From contig CM060961.1 of the NCBI GenBank assembly GCA_030765045.1, forward strand, positions 141,302,538 through 141,366,537: a stretch of 64,000 bases of DNA, given 5' to 3'. The notes under the pieces are model-generated. The model made no database searches. It had not been told where the DNA came from and saw nothing but the letters and a program-made list of their open reading frames with translations. Positions 33,626-44,702 of this stretch are shown here, piece after piece; position 1 is the stretch's first letter, and each line of letters starts with the position of its first letter. The translations under genes were made by a program, and so were the position numbers. Source of the stretch: Tenodera sinensis (lineage: Eukaryota > Arthropoda > Insecta > Mantodea > Mantidae).

Positions 33626-33985
33626 TCTTTCCCTGATTACCCTCCCCTTATGTAGGACTTACACCCCCTAGGACTTACAAGCCAGTGCCTAGGGTCAGAT
33701 GCCTGTCGGGGAGCAGAGGAACCTCTGGACCGGACAGAGTGAAGACCTGGAAGCAGGTGGTCAGCCAAGCACCAGGTATGCTAGTGAGGAAGAAGATGAT
33801 ATGAAATGCAGGCAAAATGGATGATTGGAAAGATGATAATGGAGCAATTTGTGGAATGAATGGCGGGGGAAACCGGAGAACCCGGAGAAAACCGGCCCAG
33901 ATGCCGCTTCGTACACCACGAACACCACATGCGGGTCCCGCCTAGGTGGTAGGCGAGCGGTTCAACTACTCAGCCATGGCGCCAC
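33626..33985 (-). mobile_element. tRNA-Leu/Ser-like SINE, full-length
   Basis: The minus-strand copy has its tRNA-like head at 33985 (GCCATGGCTGAGTAGTTGAA) and a body with GGTTTTCTCCGGGTTCTCCG and CCAAGCACCTGG-type sequence, ending with GGGAGGGTAATCAGGG. It abuts another SINE at 33987, which suggests SINE-into-SINE or side-by-side insertion. Confidence 0.8.
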
Positions 33986-33986
33986 C

Positions 33987-34110
33987 ATTATACTTCCAGA
34001 CTCAGGAAAGGATGAGGAAGAATCCTGACTGGAGAAAAATTCCTACCCCCCCCCCCCCCCTGCTGGGAATAGAACCCGGGACCCCTTGCACAGCAGGCAG
34101 ATTGTCAGAA
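33987..34110 (-). mobile_element. tRNA-derived SINE fragment with poly-C tract
   Basis: On minus it reads a B-box-like GGGTTCTATTCCCAGCA then a 15 nt G run (C at 34046-34060) and CTGAGTCTGGAAGTATAATG. It matches the plus-strand SINE at 60563-60725 (AGTCTGGAAGTACAAATGG). The homopolymer replaces diverse sequence in the other copy. Confidence 0.65.
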
Positions 34111-34559
34111 ACAACTGTAAGAATATAGATATAGTTGGCTTTGCTGTTACTAGAACTCCAGGTTAAGCCTAAAACTACCTAAGAAGCCCAGCGAGAACAA
34201 CGAAACACCAATGTTGTATGCACACTTGAGATTGCAGACATACCACTGGAATCAGAAGTTTTAATGATTTCAAAGTAGCTGATTAACATATCATAATGTC
34301 ATAGCTTTCAACTATACCATATGACACAAAAGTTAGCTGATAAATGGGAAAAAGTTCCTTTCTAAAGTATACTTTTGTGTGATAAATTACTGGACACTGT
34401 TGACATTGTTGACATGAAAATATCATTATTTTCATTTTATATGGTTGGTTTACATCATAGGTAAAATAAATTATTATTTCTTAATGTTAAACTAAATTTA
34501 TGTCTTAGTTCGCATATTCACTACCGGAGATGTTAAAATGCTGTCCGTTTACTTGAAGA
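34111..34559. other. Gene 2 intron, nothing recognised
   Basis: AT-rich non-coding sequence. Its right end may hold the 3' flank of the adjacent transposase remnant. Confidence 0.4.
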
Positions 34560-34990
34560 CTCACTCTAACCTAACATTCTTCTGTCGCTCTTAAAAGTGT
34601 TGCAGGTGTAATATTCTGAATGATATAGATGATTCTTTGCTTTAACTCATCTAAAGTTGTGGGCTTTTTCTGAAAAACCTGCTTTACATACGCCCATAGA
34701 AAAAAAATCAAGGGGTGTGAAGTCTGGCAACTGTGGAGGCCATGCCTGAGGTCCACTTCATTTAATCCATTGCACACCAAATATTTCATTTACTTTCTGG
34801 TGAACAGTCAGGACATACTGTGCTGGTGAAGTTGTCTTGAATGTATGGAATAATTTGGCAACATTCTCATAGGATGGTTTGGGAATGTCTGGGTGATGAT
34901 GATGAAACTCATCTGCAGCTTCTCTTACTGTTCCAAGAAGGACTAACTCCATTCACTGTTCAGAACTACATTATCTTTCTTCAATTCTCA
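34560..34990 (-). mobile_element. Internally deleted mariner-like transposase remnant
   Basis: On minus the N-terminal helix-turn-helix (ELVLLGTVREAADEFHHHHP then YENVAKLFHTFKTT) is followed shortly by the C-terminal region. After a frame break this contains HPLIFFLWAYVKQVFQKKPT and then LDELKQRIIYIIQNITPATL. This matches the end of mariner-type transposases (usual SPDLTPLDFFLWG and NLDDLKNRI). The catalytic core between HTH and DDE end is deleted. Likely a non-autonomous derivative. Confidence 0.75.
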
Positions 34991-35369
34991 ATAAATGTTC
35001 ATTTCTCTATCGGAAGCAGTCTGTTTTTAATTCATTCGCACTTCAACAGCTTCAAACAAACTAAACAAAACACAAAAAGTAATTGTTGTGTATTGTTCTA
35101 CCATAGCCTACTCCAACTTCAAATGGTTATAATCCACAGAAAGTAATTTAGAAAAATGTGAAAGATAAGAGTTAGAGAATTCTTAGGGTGTTAAAAGGAA
35201 ATAAGCAAATAAATAAAAGATAAATAATGATAAATAATATCAAAATTCTACAATAATACATCACCCAGTTCACAAAATTGTGAATACTTCAATATAGAAG
35301 TAGTTAGATAGGAAGCTTTTCTTATTTGTCAACTGACTTTTTTCACACGGTATAAGCAACATAAACAAG

Positions 35370-35586
35370 GCTATGGCTGATGCAAAATTTAATGGCAGAC
35401 ATCTCAACAAAACATCCAATCACAGGCTTGCCACACCTTTCGATGTTGTATAAACATGCTGTGAAATCACACTGTAAAGCTTGTGATATAAATATCATTT
35501 GCACCCACAAAATTTATTCGTACAACAGGAAATAAAATAGTAATGGTCAACTGTCAGCTGCCATTAAATTTTGCATCTGCCATAAC
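35370..35586. mobile_element. Short MITE with 33 bp inverted repeats
   Basis: CTATGGCTGATGCAAAATTT at the left is mirrored by AAATTTTGCATCTGCCATAA at the right, pairing over about 33 bp. The 217 bp interior is non-coding. No clear TSD. Confidence 0.7.
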
Positions 35587-36843
35587 TGAGATATGTTCCT
35601 TTTAAAGTTCATGGAAATCGCGTCTCCAAAAAGCAAGAGAAGCATACTGTTTCTGTAAAATAACAAAAACATGGAGAGATAATATGAGCAGTCATATCTC
35701 ATGGAGGTCCAAAGAGAGTCTCTATTTTAATGTTATGAAGTAGTAGAACTGTGAGAGTATTAAATAAAGATTTAAATATAAAGAGCCTAAACTCCAGTAC
35801 TAGGTTTTGCTACCTAAGGTCACAGCTCAATAAGTAAGATCAATTAAAGAACTCGAAACAAGTGGCCACATGTACTGAAGTTCTATGAAGGTTGAGATAG
35901 TAAAAAAAGTAAAGAAAGTAGCTTCATTATCAAAGAAAGGATAAGAAAAATGAATCTTTGAATCTTGTAAAGCATTTTGAAATAAGAGAAACAACTATAG
36001 TGTGTCACAAGGATATAATTGAAGGCATTCTATTCCAGGTTTTGTAGTACTGGAGTCTGTATTTTACATTACATTCTTGGATTGTATTTGTCCTTTCGAG
36101 AAATTACTACTACCTTTACTATATATTACAGTATTGTGATAACTGCATTTTTTGCAATAACATTAAAGATGGCTTCATGTTAAGTAATAATGGTATATCA
36201 AGACTCTAGAAGAGCACATGTATAAGGTTGTGGCCAATCACCAGAAAGACTGGGATGTCAGGTGCCCATTTGCTTACTGCCCTATGCCTAAGGTCCAGCT
36301 ACCTTGCTGCACAACATGCAGCTGGTAAACAAGGACAAACAATAGTCAGGCTGGAATAAAGACTAATTCTAGGTAGTACGAGAAGCTTTCTATTGCCACC
36401 TTGTTAGGAGAAGTTTTGAGAAAAACTGTTTTTCCAGAGAAATTAGCAGCATCAAATTTTTTACTATATAACCAAGTTGCATGAACAGAGGAGCCAGTTT
36501 TTAAGTGAGTGTTGAGAGAGTTTGAGTGTGTGTATTGTCAGAAACAGTTTTAGGCCCTTAATCATCAGAGTTGTTTGTTGTGTAAATGAGCAGTATTTGG
36601 TTCAAGGTTACTATAGAAAGAACAGCTATGAGTTGCAAGGTCACGACGAACTGCGTTAACGATAAAACAGAACTGTGTTCTTTGGTTCAGTTTGAGAAGG
36701 GAAATAAAGTCTCGGTAAAAAGTAATGGGCTTGTCACTAGTCACAATACTTCCTCTATTCGCTGTAAGTACATAGTAGAAAAGGTAAAAGGAGTACAACA
36801 GCATAACTGACATTATATACAGTACCTAATTCAAAGATTGTTT
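35587..36843. other. Gene 2 intron; small open frame of unknown meaning
   Basis: At 36629-36765 on plus the frame MSCKVTTNCVNDKTELCS runs into a good donor (CGCT|GTAAGT). It could be an alternative exon or chance. No family recognised, and no other feature seen. Confidence 0.3.
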
Positions 36844-37075
36844 CCTTAACGCAGTGGTAGCTCTGCTGGTTACCATGTAGGGGACCTGGGTTCAATTCCT
36901 GGTACTGGCATGGAGATTTTCTCTCGCTGGGAGACCTGGTATGGGGTGCACTAAGCCTGTTAGGTCATTGAAGGGCCAGTTAAGGAGCTAGTTGATTGAA
37001 AAGTAATGGCCCTTGGTCAAGAAGACCACATAACCAGCCAGAAGGGACCAGGGCGCTAATCATATATATATTTGG
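36844..37075 (+). mobile_element. tRNA-derived SINE (family with relative at 46140)
   Basis: The head has CAGTGGTAGCTCTGCTGGTT (A-box like) and GGGTTCAATTCC (B box). The body reads GCATGGAGATTTTCTCTCGC and GACCTGGTATGGGGTGCACT, ending near GGGCGCTAATC. A minus-strand relative is at 46140-46262. Confidence 0.75.
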
Positions 37076-37655
37076 CACATCTAGTGTGCAACATATATTC
37101 AAGACAATTTGGTAATGTATTTGAGAAAATGTTCTATAGAATGGACGTCAGGCCAAAAATTATTAATGGTGCAATCAAATATGATGCTTGATTCAATTGC
37201 AACTGTGCAAGTAATTGGATAAACTTTTTAACATCAACAGGAAACAAGAAAGTGGCCATTTCATTTCAGAATTCCTTTTATTATTGATGCTACTGATACA
37301 TAAAAATAAAAAGGTCAGGAATATTTTATGATTATTATATGAATCATAAAGATTTTGCAAGCACTATTGTGAAGCAGCACGTAATGCAGATGAAAGATTT
37401 GTTAGTGTTTCATACTTCTGTGTATTTGTATTCAAAATAGATGACATCTAGAAATAAATAAAAAACAAATCCATTTTCCATTCTGTAACATTTTCAGCTA
37501 TTGCTCACCAATAAAAGCAACCTGTTATTCAATTACTAATACAGTTGCTTTTATAGATCGACAAAGGCTTTCACTGACAAGCTTTTACTGATATTTATTC
37601 AATGGATTCAGTATGTTTTCATGTACTTAATTATCATTTCTGTGCTCTTTTTTAG

Positions 37656-37798
37656 AATCCCCACATCTTTAATGTAATCCTCTCTGTTGAAAAGACCAAG
37701 AAATAATCATGAAACCAGGTATTCTCACATCCAGAGAAGTTGCCAGTAGCCCAGAAATGACTGAAGAACATTCACAAGATAAAGTAGAACTCAAAAAG
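37656..37798 (+). CDS. Gene 2, first coding exon (start at 37709)
   Basis: The acceptor TCTTTTTTAG precedes 53 nt of UTR, then ATG at 37709-37711. The coding part is 30 codons, MKPGILTSREVASSPEM and then TEEHSQDKVELKK, ending at AAG|GTAATT in phase 0. The only upstream ATG in the exon (37672) is followed immediately by TAA, a minimal upstream ORF that may lower translation. The next exons join without phase change, which supports the model. I do not recognise the protein; the N-terminus is polar, has no signal peptide and is likely disordered. Confidence 0.55.
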
Positions 37799-37940
37799 GT
37801 AATTCTTTCACTAATGCTTACCTCTATAGCTTAAAATTTGTGTTAACTGCCTATTATGAACTGCATCGTATGAAAGACTGTAGCAAAAGCCATGTCTAAA
37901 ATCACTCTTAAAGGAAGTAAATGTCATATTCAAGAACTCA

Positions 37941-37965
37941 CCACACACACACACACACACACACA
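37941..37965. repeat. (CA)n microsatellite
   Basis: About 12 CA units in the second intron of gene 2. Confidence 0.9.
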
Positions 37966-38159
37966 AAAATAATTGCTCAAATCTATGATGGATTAATGTA
38001 ATGAGCACCAAACCAGGTGGGGTACTAGTAAAAATTAAAGTGCACTATCCCTGTGCTCATTATTCTCAATGTTATTTGCTTCAGCTAAATCTAATAATAT
38101 AAAAGACTCAGTCACAAAATCACTCAGCATGTACGTTTTTTCTGAAAGCATTCCCTGCT

Positions 38160-38580
38160 TTCTTTGCAGCGAGTCTCAGCATTACAAGCGGTGGCAAAAG
38201 TAAAATTCTGACATCACCAGCCAAGAAGCTAATGGACCCCACTGAAGTTTAGAAGACAAAGACTTTCTATTTTGGCTGTAATTTTAGCACCAGCTAATGC
38301 TGAATATCGACATACTATATGATCAATTACCAGCAAGGTCATTGGATGCTGTAAAAGCAGAAACTAGTGTGACACATTTTGTGCAAGCTGTTAGTTACAT
38401 TAGAGATTCAGTGAACAAAATTGACACTGCCATTACTTAAAAATGCATGCCAAAAAGTATATGCCTAAAAACAGTATGTCAATATGCTGACACCAAAGAA
38501 GTATACAACAGAATTATACAAGAGGTCCATGGTCATATCCAAATGAGCAAAATAAAATCATTTAACATATGTTTCATATA
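38160..38580 (+). mobile_element. Possible hAT-type transposase fragment
   Basis: A plus-strand frame around 38308-38440 reads NIDILYDQLPARSLDAVKAE and then SVTHFVQAVSYIRDSVNKID before a stop, with a further piece YADTKEVYNRIIQEVHGH. The spacing resembles the helical region after the catalytic core in ZMYM1/DUF4371-like hAT transposases. No terminal repeats identified. Confidence 0.3.
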
Positions 38581-39422
38581 GAATTTTTTAGACATCCCTG
38601 AGTATTAATTATAAAATATCCAGATGAAATTTATGTGGAAACAACAGTATACGTTCTAACATGTGAAATGATGATCTCTGATCTGTTGTTTGGCCCGGTT
38701 GTGATATGAACTAGATAGCACCAGTGCCAACAATTTAATTATTCATACAATCCTAACTTTCTGTAATATATAGCAAAAATAAATTAAAGAGTAAGTTTAA
38801 CAATAATTTTATTAATGTTTCTTTGGTATAATTGTGATGTTGATTGTGCAATTGTTATAGTGTGTAATATTAATTCCTTGTACAGAGGAAATACCACTGG
38901 AATTGATAACATCATTGATTACATTGTTTGGATTGGAAACAGTTGAATTCATTAGAAGAACCCATTTCAAATAATATGCCATTACATTAATTGAGACAAG
39001 GCCTTGGCATAACTTGAGTGTAATTTCCATTGCAAGAAACAAGAGTAGTAACAATGAAGTGTTATAAAACTTTTATTCTATGAGTGTAATAATCCTCAAT
39101 TTTTATAAGCCGTACAGAATAAGAAGGCACATGAGGCGGAGCTAGAAGAAGGTGTGTGAGAGCAAGTAGCCCATCCTAGAGAGGCAACGTTACCCAGTTT
39201 GGTAACGCGCTGTCTAGCACAATATTTGCTTTTCACTTTTCTCTTTGCGCTCATCAAATCCAGCAACGGCTCATTATTACAAAGAATTCCATTGCAAAGA
39301 GCTAGAAATGTTGAAGCTGACTGTCCAAGAAGCAAAATTGTAAGTGGCCTGTAGCCCAAGATATGAGTGATTAAACAAACGCTGCGCTCACGATAGCAAA
39401 CGACACGTGCTTTGCATCATGA
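38581..39422. other. Gene 2 intron; nothing recognised
   Basis: AT-rich to 39060, then somewhat richer in GC up to the transposase-like ORF. No motif assigned. Confidence 0.4.
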
Positions 39423-39578
39423 TTGTTTAGTTATCGTCTCAACTATCTTTCTTCTCAAGGAGTGAGATGTCTGCAGGAAAGGAAAAGGAATCTAGTTTAT
39501 TCTTATGCGTGTTCCATATCTGACATAGTGTCACAGTGTTACCTGTGTCTTATAATTACTGTAACTCATTTTGTTGGC

Positions 39579-39955
39579 ATGGCATTAACCAAATCTGGTA
39601 CAAGCGGCTTACAGACAAGTAAATCGAAAGGAAAAGCATTGCATTCAGATGCGCGGGCTATTATTTTCAGTGTTTACACTTTTTTAAAAGAATTGTCTTC
39701 AGTAGAAGTGCGTGCAAACATTGTATTTAAACAGAGCCAGGTGCTAACAGCTAAAACATGCAATGTAAGTGAACATTCATTGTCGCGCGTAGTGCAACAA
39801 GGTGAAATAACCACTTCTGAATCCGGGCGGCCCTTGTTTATATCCCCCGGAAAACACTATAAGACAGAAAAACGGATTTCGAATCTGGACGACTTTCAGA
39901 AAGATGTACTGCTGAATCTGTATAAAGAAGTGGGCTTCAAAGCTTGGTGCATATA
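39579..39955 (+). pseudogene. DDE transposase-like gene, N-terminal HTH region, internally deleted
   Basis: From ATG 39579 the frame gives MALTKSGTSGLQTSKSKGKA, LHSDARAIIFSVYTFLKELS, SRVVQQGEITTSES and RISNLDDFQKDVLLNLYKEV. Insect genomes hold a family with this layout: a helix-turn-helix, a Ser/Pro linker, then LDDF. In that family a segment of several dozen residues separates FQKDVL from the LxxxGFKA-like stretch; here they are nearly adjacent, implying an internal deletion. The DDE catalytic domain is absent. The reading frame runs into a MITE at 39956. The family assignment is from memory and moderate. Confidence 0.5.
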
Positions 39956-40508
39956 CGGTATTTTATCGCGTAATTCCCCTCCCCTCTTTTTTTTTCTCGA
40001 ATAATTTGCTTGAAAACACTGGGGAGGGAATTATGCGAGTGGTGCTTCTAGGAATTCAGAAAGGAAGGGAAACCATGTAGTATTATGTAAAAGTTATATA
40101 GGTATACAGTAATTTGTGAATGAACTGTATACATACCACGGTTTCATTGGTACACAACATGGTCCACAACATGTCATCAGAACCACTAATGGCACCAGAA
40201 ACAACAGCTTTTTTTTAAAACTCTTTTTATCGATATGACGACTTGTAAGAAATTGACTTAGAAACAAACACGTGTGTAACTTCACATTTCAATTTTACGA
40301 TACGTTATGGCAATGGCTATACGAGTATTTTTGTGGCAAGCGTTGCATCGATTGTTGTCCATTATCAAGTCATTTGAAGGCCGCTCCAGTAAGAACAAAC
40401 CAGGAGAGGGAATTACGCAATGTTTAATAGGTAAATATTTTTTAGTGATGAAAAATCACAGGGGAGGGAAATATGCGAGGGGGGGGGCACTTATGCGATA
40501 AAATACGG
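39956..40508. mobile_element. TA-flanked MITE with subterminal repeats
   Basis: The inverted ends (CGGTATTTTATCGCGTAATT at left; CCGTATTTTATCGCATAAGT read inward at right) sit between TA dinucleotides (39954-39955 and 40509-40510). Four GGGAGGGAATTATGCG-like subterminal motifs lie near 39970 (inverted), 40021, 40404 and 40461, plausible transposase-binding sites. The TA TSD and ACCGTATTTT-type ends fit Tc1/mariner/pogo elements. The 553 bp interior has no transposase. It interrupts the DDE-like ORF. Confidence 0.8.
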
Positions 40509-40510
40509 TA

Positions 40511-41851
40511 TGTTAAGTCATTCCTGGATTACCTGTTTTAAACCAAAAATGTAAGCTATTTTATAGCAAATTCTCTTTGCGATATAATGTTCAAAATTTT
40601 TAATCAACTGCATATTGATGTTTCTTACTGACCTATAAAATAAGTTTGCTAAAAGTAGTCTTCACACAGCTGGTTTAAAAAAAATATTTTGTTCAATGGC
40701 GAGTTTCCGCTTTTGCTATATGTAATATAATATAAACTTTGATGAGATGTTAGCCTAACATACTTGCCTTATATTAATAACTGCATTGCAAATTCTGGTT
40801 GGCAGATATTGGAGAAACTATTTCCGGATCTTCGCTCTGTTAACTTACAAATTACATTGTAAGGAACATTTTAAGTGCTGAAATGTCTAAAATACACAAC
40901 CGAGAAGGCCACATTGGAATATTACTCGTAAAATGTGGCTTGAAATTGTGCTTAGGCATTTGTTGCTTAATTATGTAGATTTTCACTTAGAATACCTAAT
41001 ATAGAAACTGATTAATATATGTGCAGAACCTCTGTATAGACACTTAGAAAAATTGAGAAAAATATGAGAAATACCTATCAGAAAATGCCTCAAATTGCGC
41101 AACTACGACATCTGTTTAGGTTTATTTAAATTGTCACGTAACTCTCTCATTTTCACTCCGATAACAAAAATATTTACACAAAAACATTCCTAGAGAATCG
41201 GATATAATAAAAAATTTAAAAACTCAACATTGTAATGTTTTATCACCTATTTATTGAAAGATATGAACTCCTGTTAAAACATTAGATTGCAAATGAAAAT
41301 TATCTGCTTAGATGAGGAATTTATATTTGAAGCAAATTACACGATTAGAGCCTATTGTCTCATTTTAAAGAGATTGAAATTGTTATGACAGGTTTCAAAT
41401 GTGCACCTTGCAATCCTTCACCGTCCTCGCTGCTGGCTACCGGTAACGCTCACGTGCATATCTCCCTTCTCTTTCTTTTGCATAGCGATATGAGCCGGCA
41501 ACAGTGCTCCATAGCTGAGTAGGGATTGGAGCTACTCATGTGCCTTCTTATTTCGTGCTCCCTATAGCATGAGTGGCTAATGTTAGAAGCTCTACTTTAG
41601 AGTCAGTTGTCCAAAAGAGATTTTAAACTGTCAAAAATGAAAGAAGAAGAAGAAAGAGCAAAATAACACCACCATCCCCTGGTTTAACTGCCATATCTGC
41701 ATACATCAGTAAATTGTGAAACATTGTTGACTTTTTCAGGTTATCTAGTTTAATACCAGTAGATGAAAAAAGAACTATCATACTCATAAATATTCTCTTA
41801 AAACTAATGTTAGACTTTGCAAATTGACCTATTTAGAAAGTTAAAATATGA
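40511..41851. other. Gene 2 intron; nothing recognised
   Basis: No open frame or repeat family was assigned in this 1.3 kb. It includes a slightly GC-richer patch around 41400-41580. Confidence 0.4.
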
Positions 41852-41855
41852 TTAA

Positions 41856-43187
41856 CCCTTAAGTGGTGACATGGTAAAGTTGTCACACTACACTAGTGGT
41901 GACATGACGTGTGGGAGACACCTTATATTTATGTTACTTGAGAATTAATGTGTGTTGGTTTTTCAAGATTCTAAGTTTTTTATTTAGTCAAGCAATATTA
42001 AACATTATTTTGATATATGGCAAGTTTAACAATTATATTATTTTAAACATAAAAAGATAAGGAACCCTCTTGTGTGAATAATTGGAAATTAAAATGTTTA
42101 CTCAACATTTTCTTCTCCCTAGGAATCGTGTATACAGAGATTAAGAAAAACCGGGTATTTTCAGATTCAGCACTGCATGCCAATTATAAAGCATGTAAAA
42201 TGTTTATATTTCAATCAGTGTCTTCAAAATGTGCATGCCCTTCCTATTGTGCTTTTTTCCTACAGTTTATACAGAAGTTTAGATGTCTTTGTTATCTGTC
42301 TTTAGAATTGGCGAATCACAAACGTAGCAGAAGATTGGAAAATCTCTTTTAGGGTATAATGAGACAATATTTCTCAGCATTGCCATTTGTTGCAGATATA
42401 GATGAAATATCTGTATTGTTTGATTTGAAAACAGCATAGTTTGGAAATCTTCCAGCTCAAAATGATCAACATCTTGAGTAAGGGAATGACCACTGCATTG
42501 AAACATTTACCCCACATAGTTCCATTTCACATTGGTCAATTTTATAATTATTTGTGCCATGTTAGGCATTTGTGCCAAATAAAATACGAAGCAGCCTGGT
42601 AATTCACATTTTCAGCCATCCAAATGGATTCAACGCAAGCAAATACATCTCTGGCTTGGAGAGTGAACATATCTTCACACAGACCCTTTTTTGCACATTT
42701 ATGGCTTCTAAAATACAAATAGCTTTTCCTGACTTCAGTTTCTGTTTATTATCATCTTCAGTGCAAGAGTTTTCAGCCACTCAAAACGAAATCATGTTTA
42801 CAATTTCTCTGTGTCAGGTTCACTTTCAATTACAATTCACTATCCATGTGACTCATCATCACTGGTATCTTCATTCAATCTTTTAAGCACTTAAATTTCA
42901 AAATCAGGGCCTCTGAGCATCACTCCACTGGATAGAACAGCACAATTTGCCATTGTAAACAATACTGCTCCTGACAGAATAAACCACACAACTGGTAACA
43001 TGATGTCTGTCAGACTTTGCTATTCTCTTGGACACTAAACAACTATTCACCAAAACTTACTGCTATATCTAGAGTAAGTAAAGATGAGAAGGTACTATAA
43101 GCATCAGAAGTCAATTTCTCATATACAATGTAGTCATGTTTCTTAACTTGCACAATGCCTGAGAGACATCAGGTCAGCAATTGAGGG
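41856..43187 (-). mobile_element. piggyBac-like element, degenerate
   Basis: TTAA duplications at 41852-41855 and 43188-43191 flank termini CCCTTAAGTGGTGAC (left) and CCCTCAATTGCTGAC (right, read inward). TTAA targets and CCCT-type ends define the piggyBac superfamily. On minus near 42880 the translation RLNEDTSDDESHG and IESEPDTE resembles the acidic N-terminus of such transposases. The rest is broken by stops and frame breaks and the catalytic Asp residues could not be located. Dead copy of 1332 bp. Confidence 0.72.
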
Positions 43188-43273
43188 TTAATGAAATATA
43201 TGTGAAGAGAACATACATTCTTTATGCTGTTGTTTGTATTTCTAGTGTGCAATTTAGAATGCATAATGTAATT

Positions 43274-43956
43274 ATTATTTATTTGTGCCAACAAACTTAC
43301 TGTTGGTGTTTTTAAACACACAAGCCGTGTGTAGCCAATGTTTGAGAGGTAGAACTGGAACTTAAGTAAGTTTGTTGGCATAAATAAATAATAATTACCA
43401 TCTGAAGGTTATTTAATCCTGGGACATAAAGTACTTACAATAGTAAGTCACCACTGTCTCTGATGTGAGACTGCCTTTGTGGTTTACCTGGAGAAATACG
43501 AACTGGTTTGAGAATTCAATGCCATTCTGGCAGATTGTCACAGTAGCTCAATGCTTAGAGCAGCCGCCTGGTAAGCGGAAGGTCTGTGGTTCAAATCCCA
43601 GCTGTGGCATTGAATTTTTAAGTTCCAGTTCTACCTCTCAAACACTGCCCACACACTGTTTAAAAACACCAAAACACCAACAGTAAGTTATTATTATTAT
43701 AAATAAATAATAATTACGTGGGACATAAAGTACTTAAAATAGTAAGTCACTATTGGGGTAATTGTCTCTGATGTGAGTTTGCCTTTGTGGTTTACCAGGA
43801 GAAATACAAACTGGTTTGAGAATTCAATGCCATTCTGGCAGATTGTCACAGTAGCTCAATGCTTAGAGCAGCAGCCTTGTAAGCGGAAGATCTGTGGTTC
43901 AAATCCCAGCTGTGGCATTGAGTTTTTAAGTTCCAGTTCTACCTCTCAAATCATGT
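43274..43956 (+). mobile_element. tRNA-Thr-derived SINE, tandem dimer with inverted arm
   Basis: An 11 bp TSD (ATAATGTAATT at 43263-43273 and 43957-43967) shows the whole 683 bp entered as one unit. Order: leader arm (GCCAACAAACTTACTGTTGG), a mirrored arm fragment ending near 43400, a spacer with GACATAAAGTACTTACAATA, tRNA-like core 1 (43540-43610), arm remnants, the spacer again, and tRNA-like core 2 (43845-43917). The anticodon positions read GGT in core 1 and TGT in core 2, both Thr type. Confidence 0.82.
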
Positions 43957-44029
43957 ATAATGTAATTTTGTAGCTCTCACTATATAAGCTTTTTCTATCT
44001 ATTTCCAGTATCACAACGCTGTTGCCATT

Positions 44030-44430
44030 TTCCGGTTCCCAAACGCCACTCCTCTATGTTCTCTCATATACCTTCTTCCAAATCTCTGGATTTCATCACT
44101 GTTACAACTCCTTCCAGCCAGGTTTTCTTTCTGGTGGTATCCATTCCATTATTAATTTAGGTAGTCTGTATCTGGCATTATTTTGACATGTTCATACCAA
44201 CATAATCTTTTTGGTTCAATAATATATAAAATATCCAATTCTTCTTTAACTCCTATAATTTCTTTCACAGTTTCATTTTGGACCTTTTCTAATCTTGATT
44301 TTGTAGATGATCTTCTCAAAACGGCCATTTCTGTAGCTAAAATGTTGGCTTCTTTTTATGATAATTGCCAAACTTCTGATCGATATGTGAGGATTCTTTG
44401 TATAATAGTTAATAATTAATAAATTTGTAA
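44030..44430 (-). mobile_element. LINE ORF2 C-terminal remnant
   Basis: On minus, broken frames give RYRLPKLIMEWIPPERKPG, then ENGNSVVI-like sequence. The pattern (arginine-rich, LPK-IMEWIPPxRKxG) matches the C-terminal tail after the RT of several LINE families. Several stops; no catalytic motif. Strongly decayed. Confidence 0.5.
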
Positions 44431-44570
44431 TTTTCTATTCTTTGTTATTTTTTTACTCCACCAAATTGAATTTAGGGCATTTACAGCTTTTGTGATTTGG
44501 ATAATTGTGCTTTTAATTTGTGTTGTGCTTTTTAAAATGTGTATAAACCATGTATTTATGTTAATTTCAG

Positions 44571-44702
44571 AAACCTATCTCACCATTACGTGCAGACACA
44601 ATGATTGGAAGTGGCAGTGCAGAATGCGCAAACCTCATATTGAGCAAAGAATGCACAACATCTCAACCTAGCACTGGGAGCACCCACCGCAATCAAAGAA
44701 AG
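44571..44702 (+). CDS. Gene 2, second coding exon
   Basis: The acceptor TTAATTTCAG and donor AAAG|GTATGA bound 132 nt (44 codons) that enter and leave in phase 0, open only in the frame set by the previous exon. It encodes KPISPLRADTMIGSGSAE then CANLILSKECTTSQPSTG and STHRNQRK. Rich in Ser and Thr, no recognised domain. It is flanked by a 6.8 kb intron upstream and a 16.2 kb intron downstream. Confidence 0.6.

Noticed and set aside
36586..36810. Plus-strand ORF with a GTAAGT donor as a real exon of gene 2
   Set aside because: No clear acceptor matches the frame, no homology is recognised, and it would not join the next exon upstream of the start; kept only as a remote possibility.
42074..42352. 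Plus-strand ORF with CCCTAG acceptor-like site as a gene 2 exon
   Set aside because: It lies inside the TTAA-bounded piggyBac-like element and is antisense to its transposase remnant.
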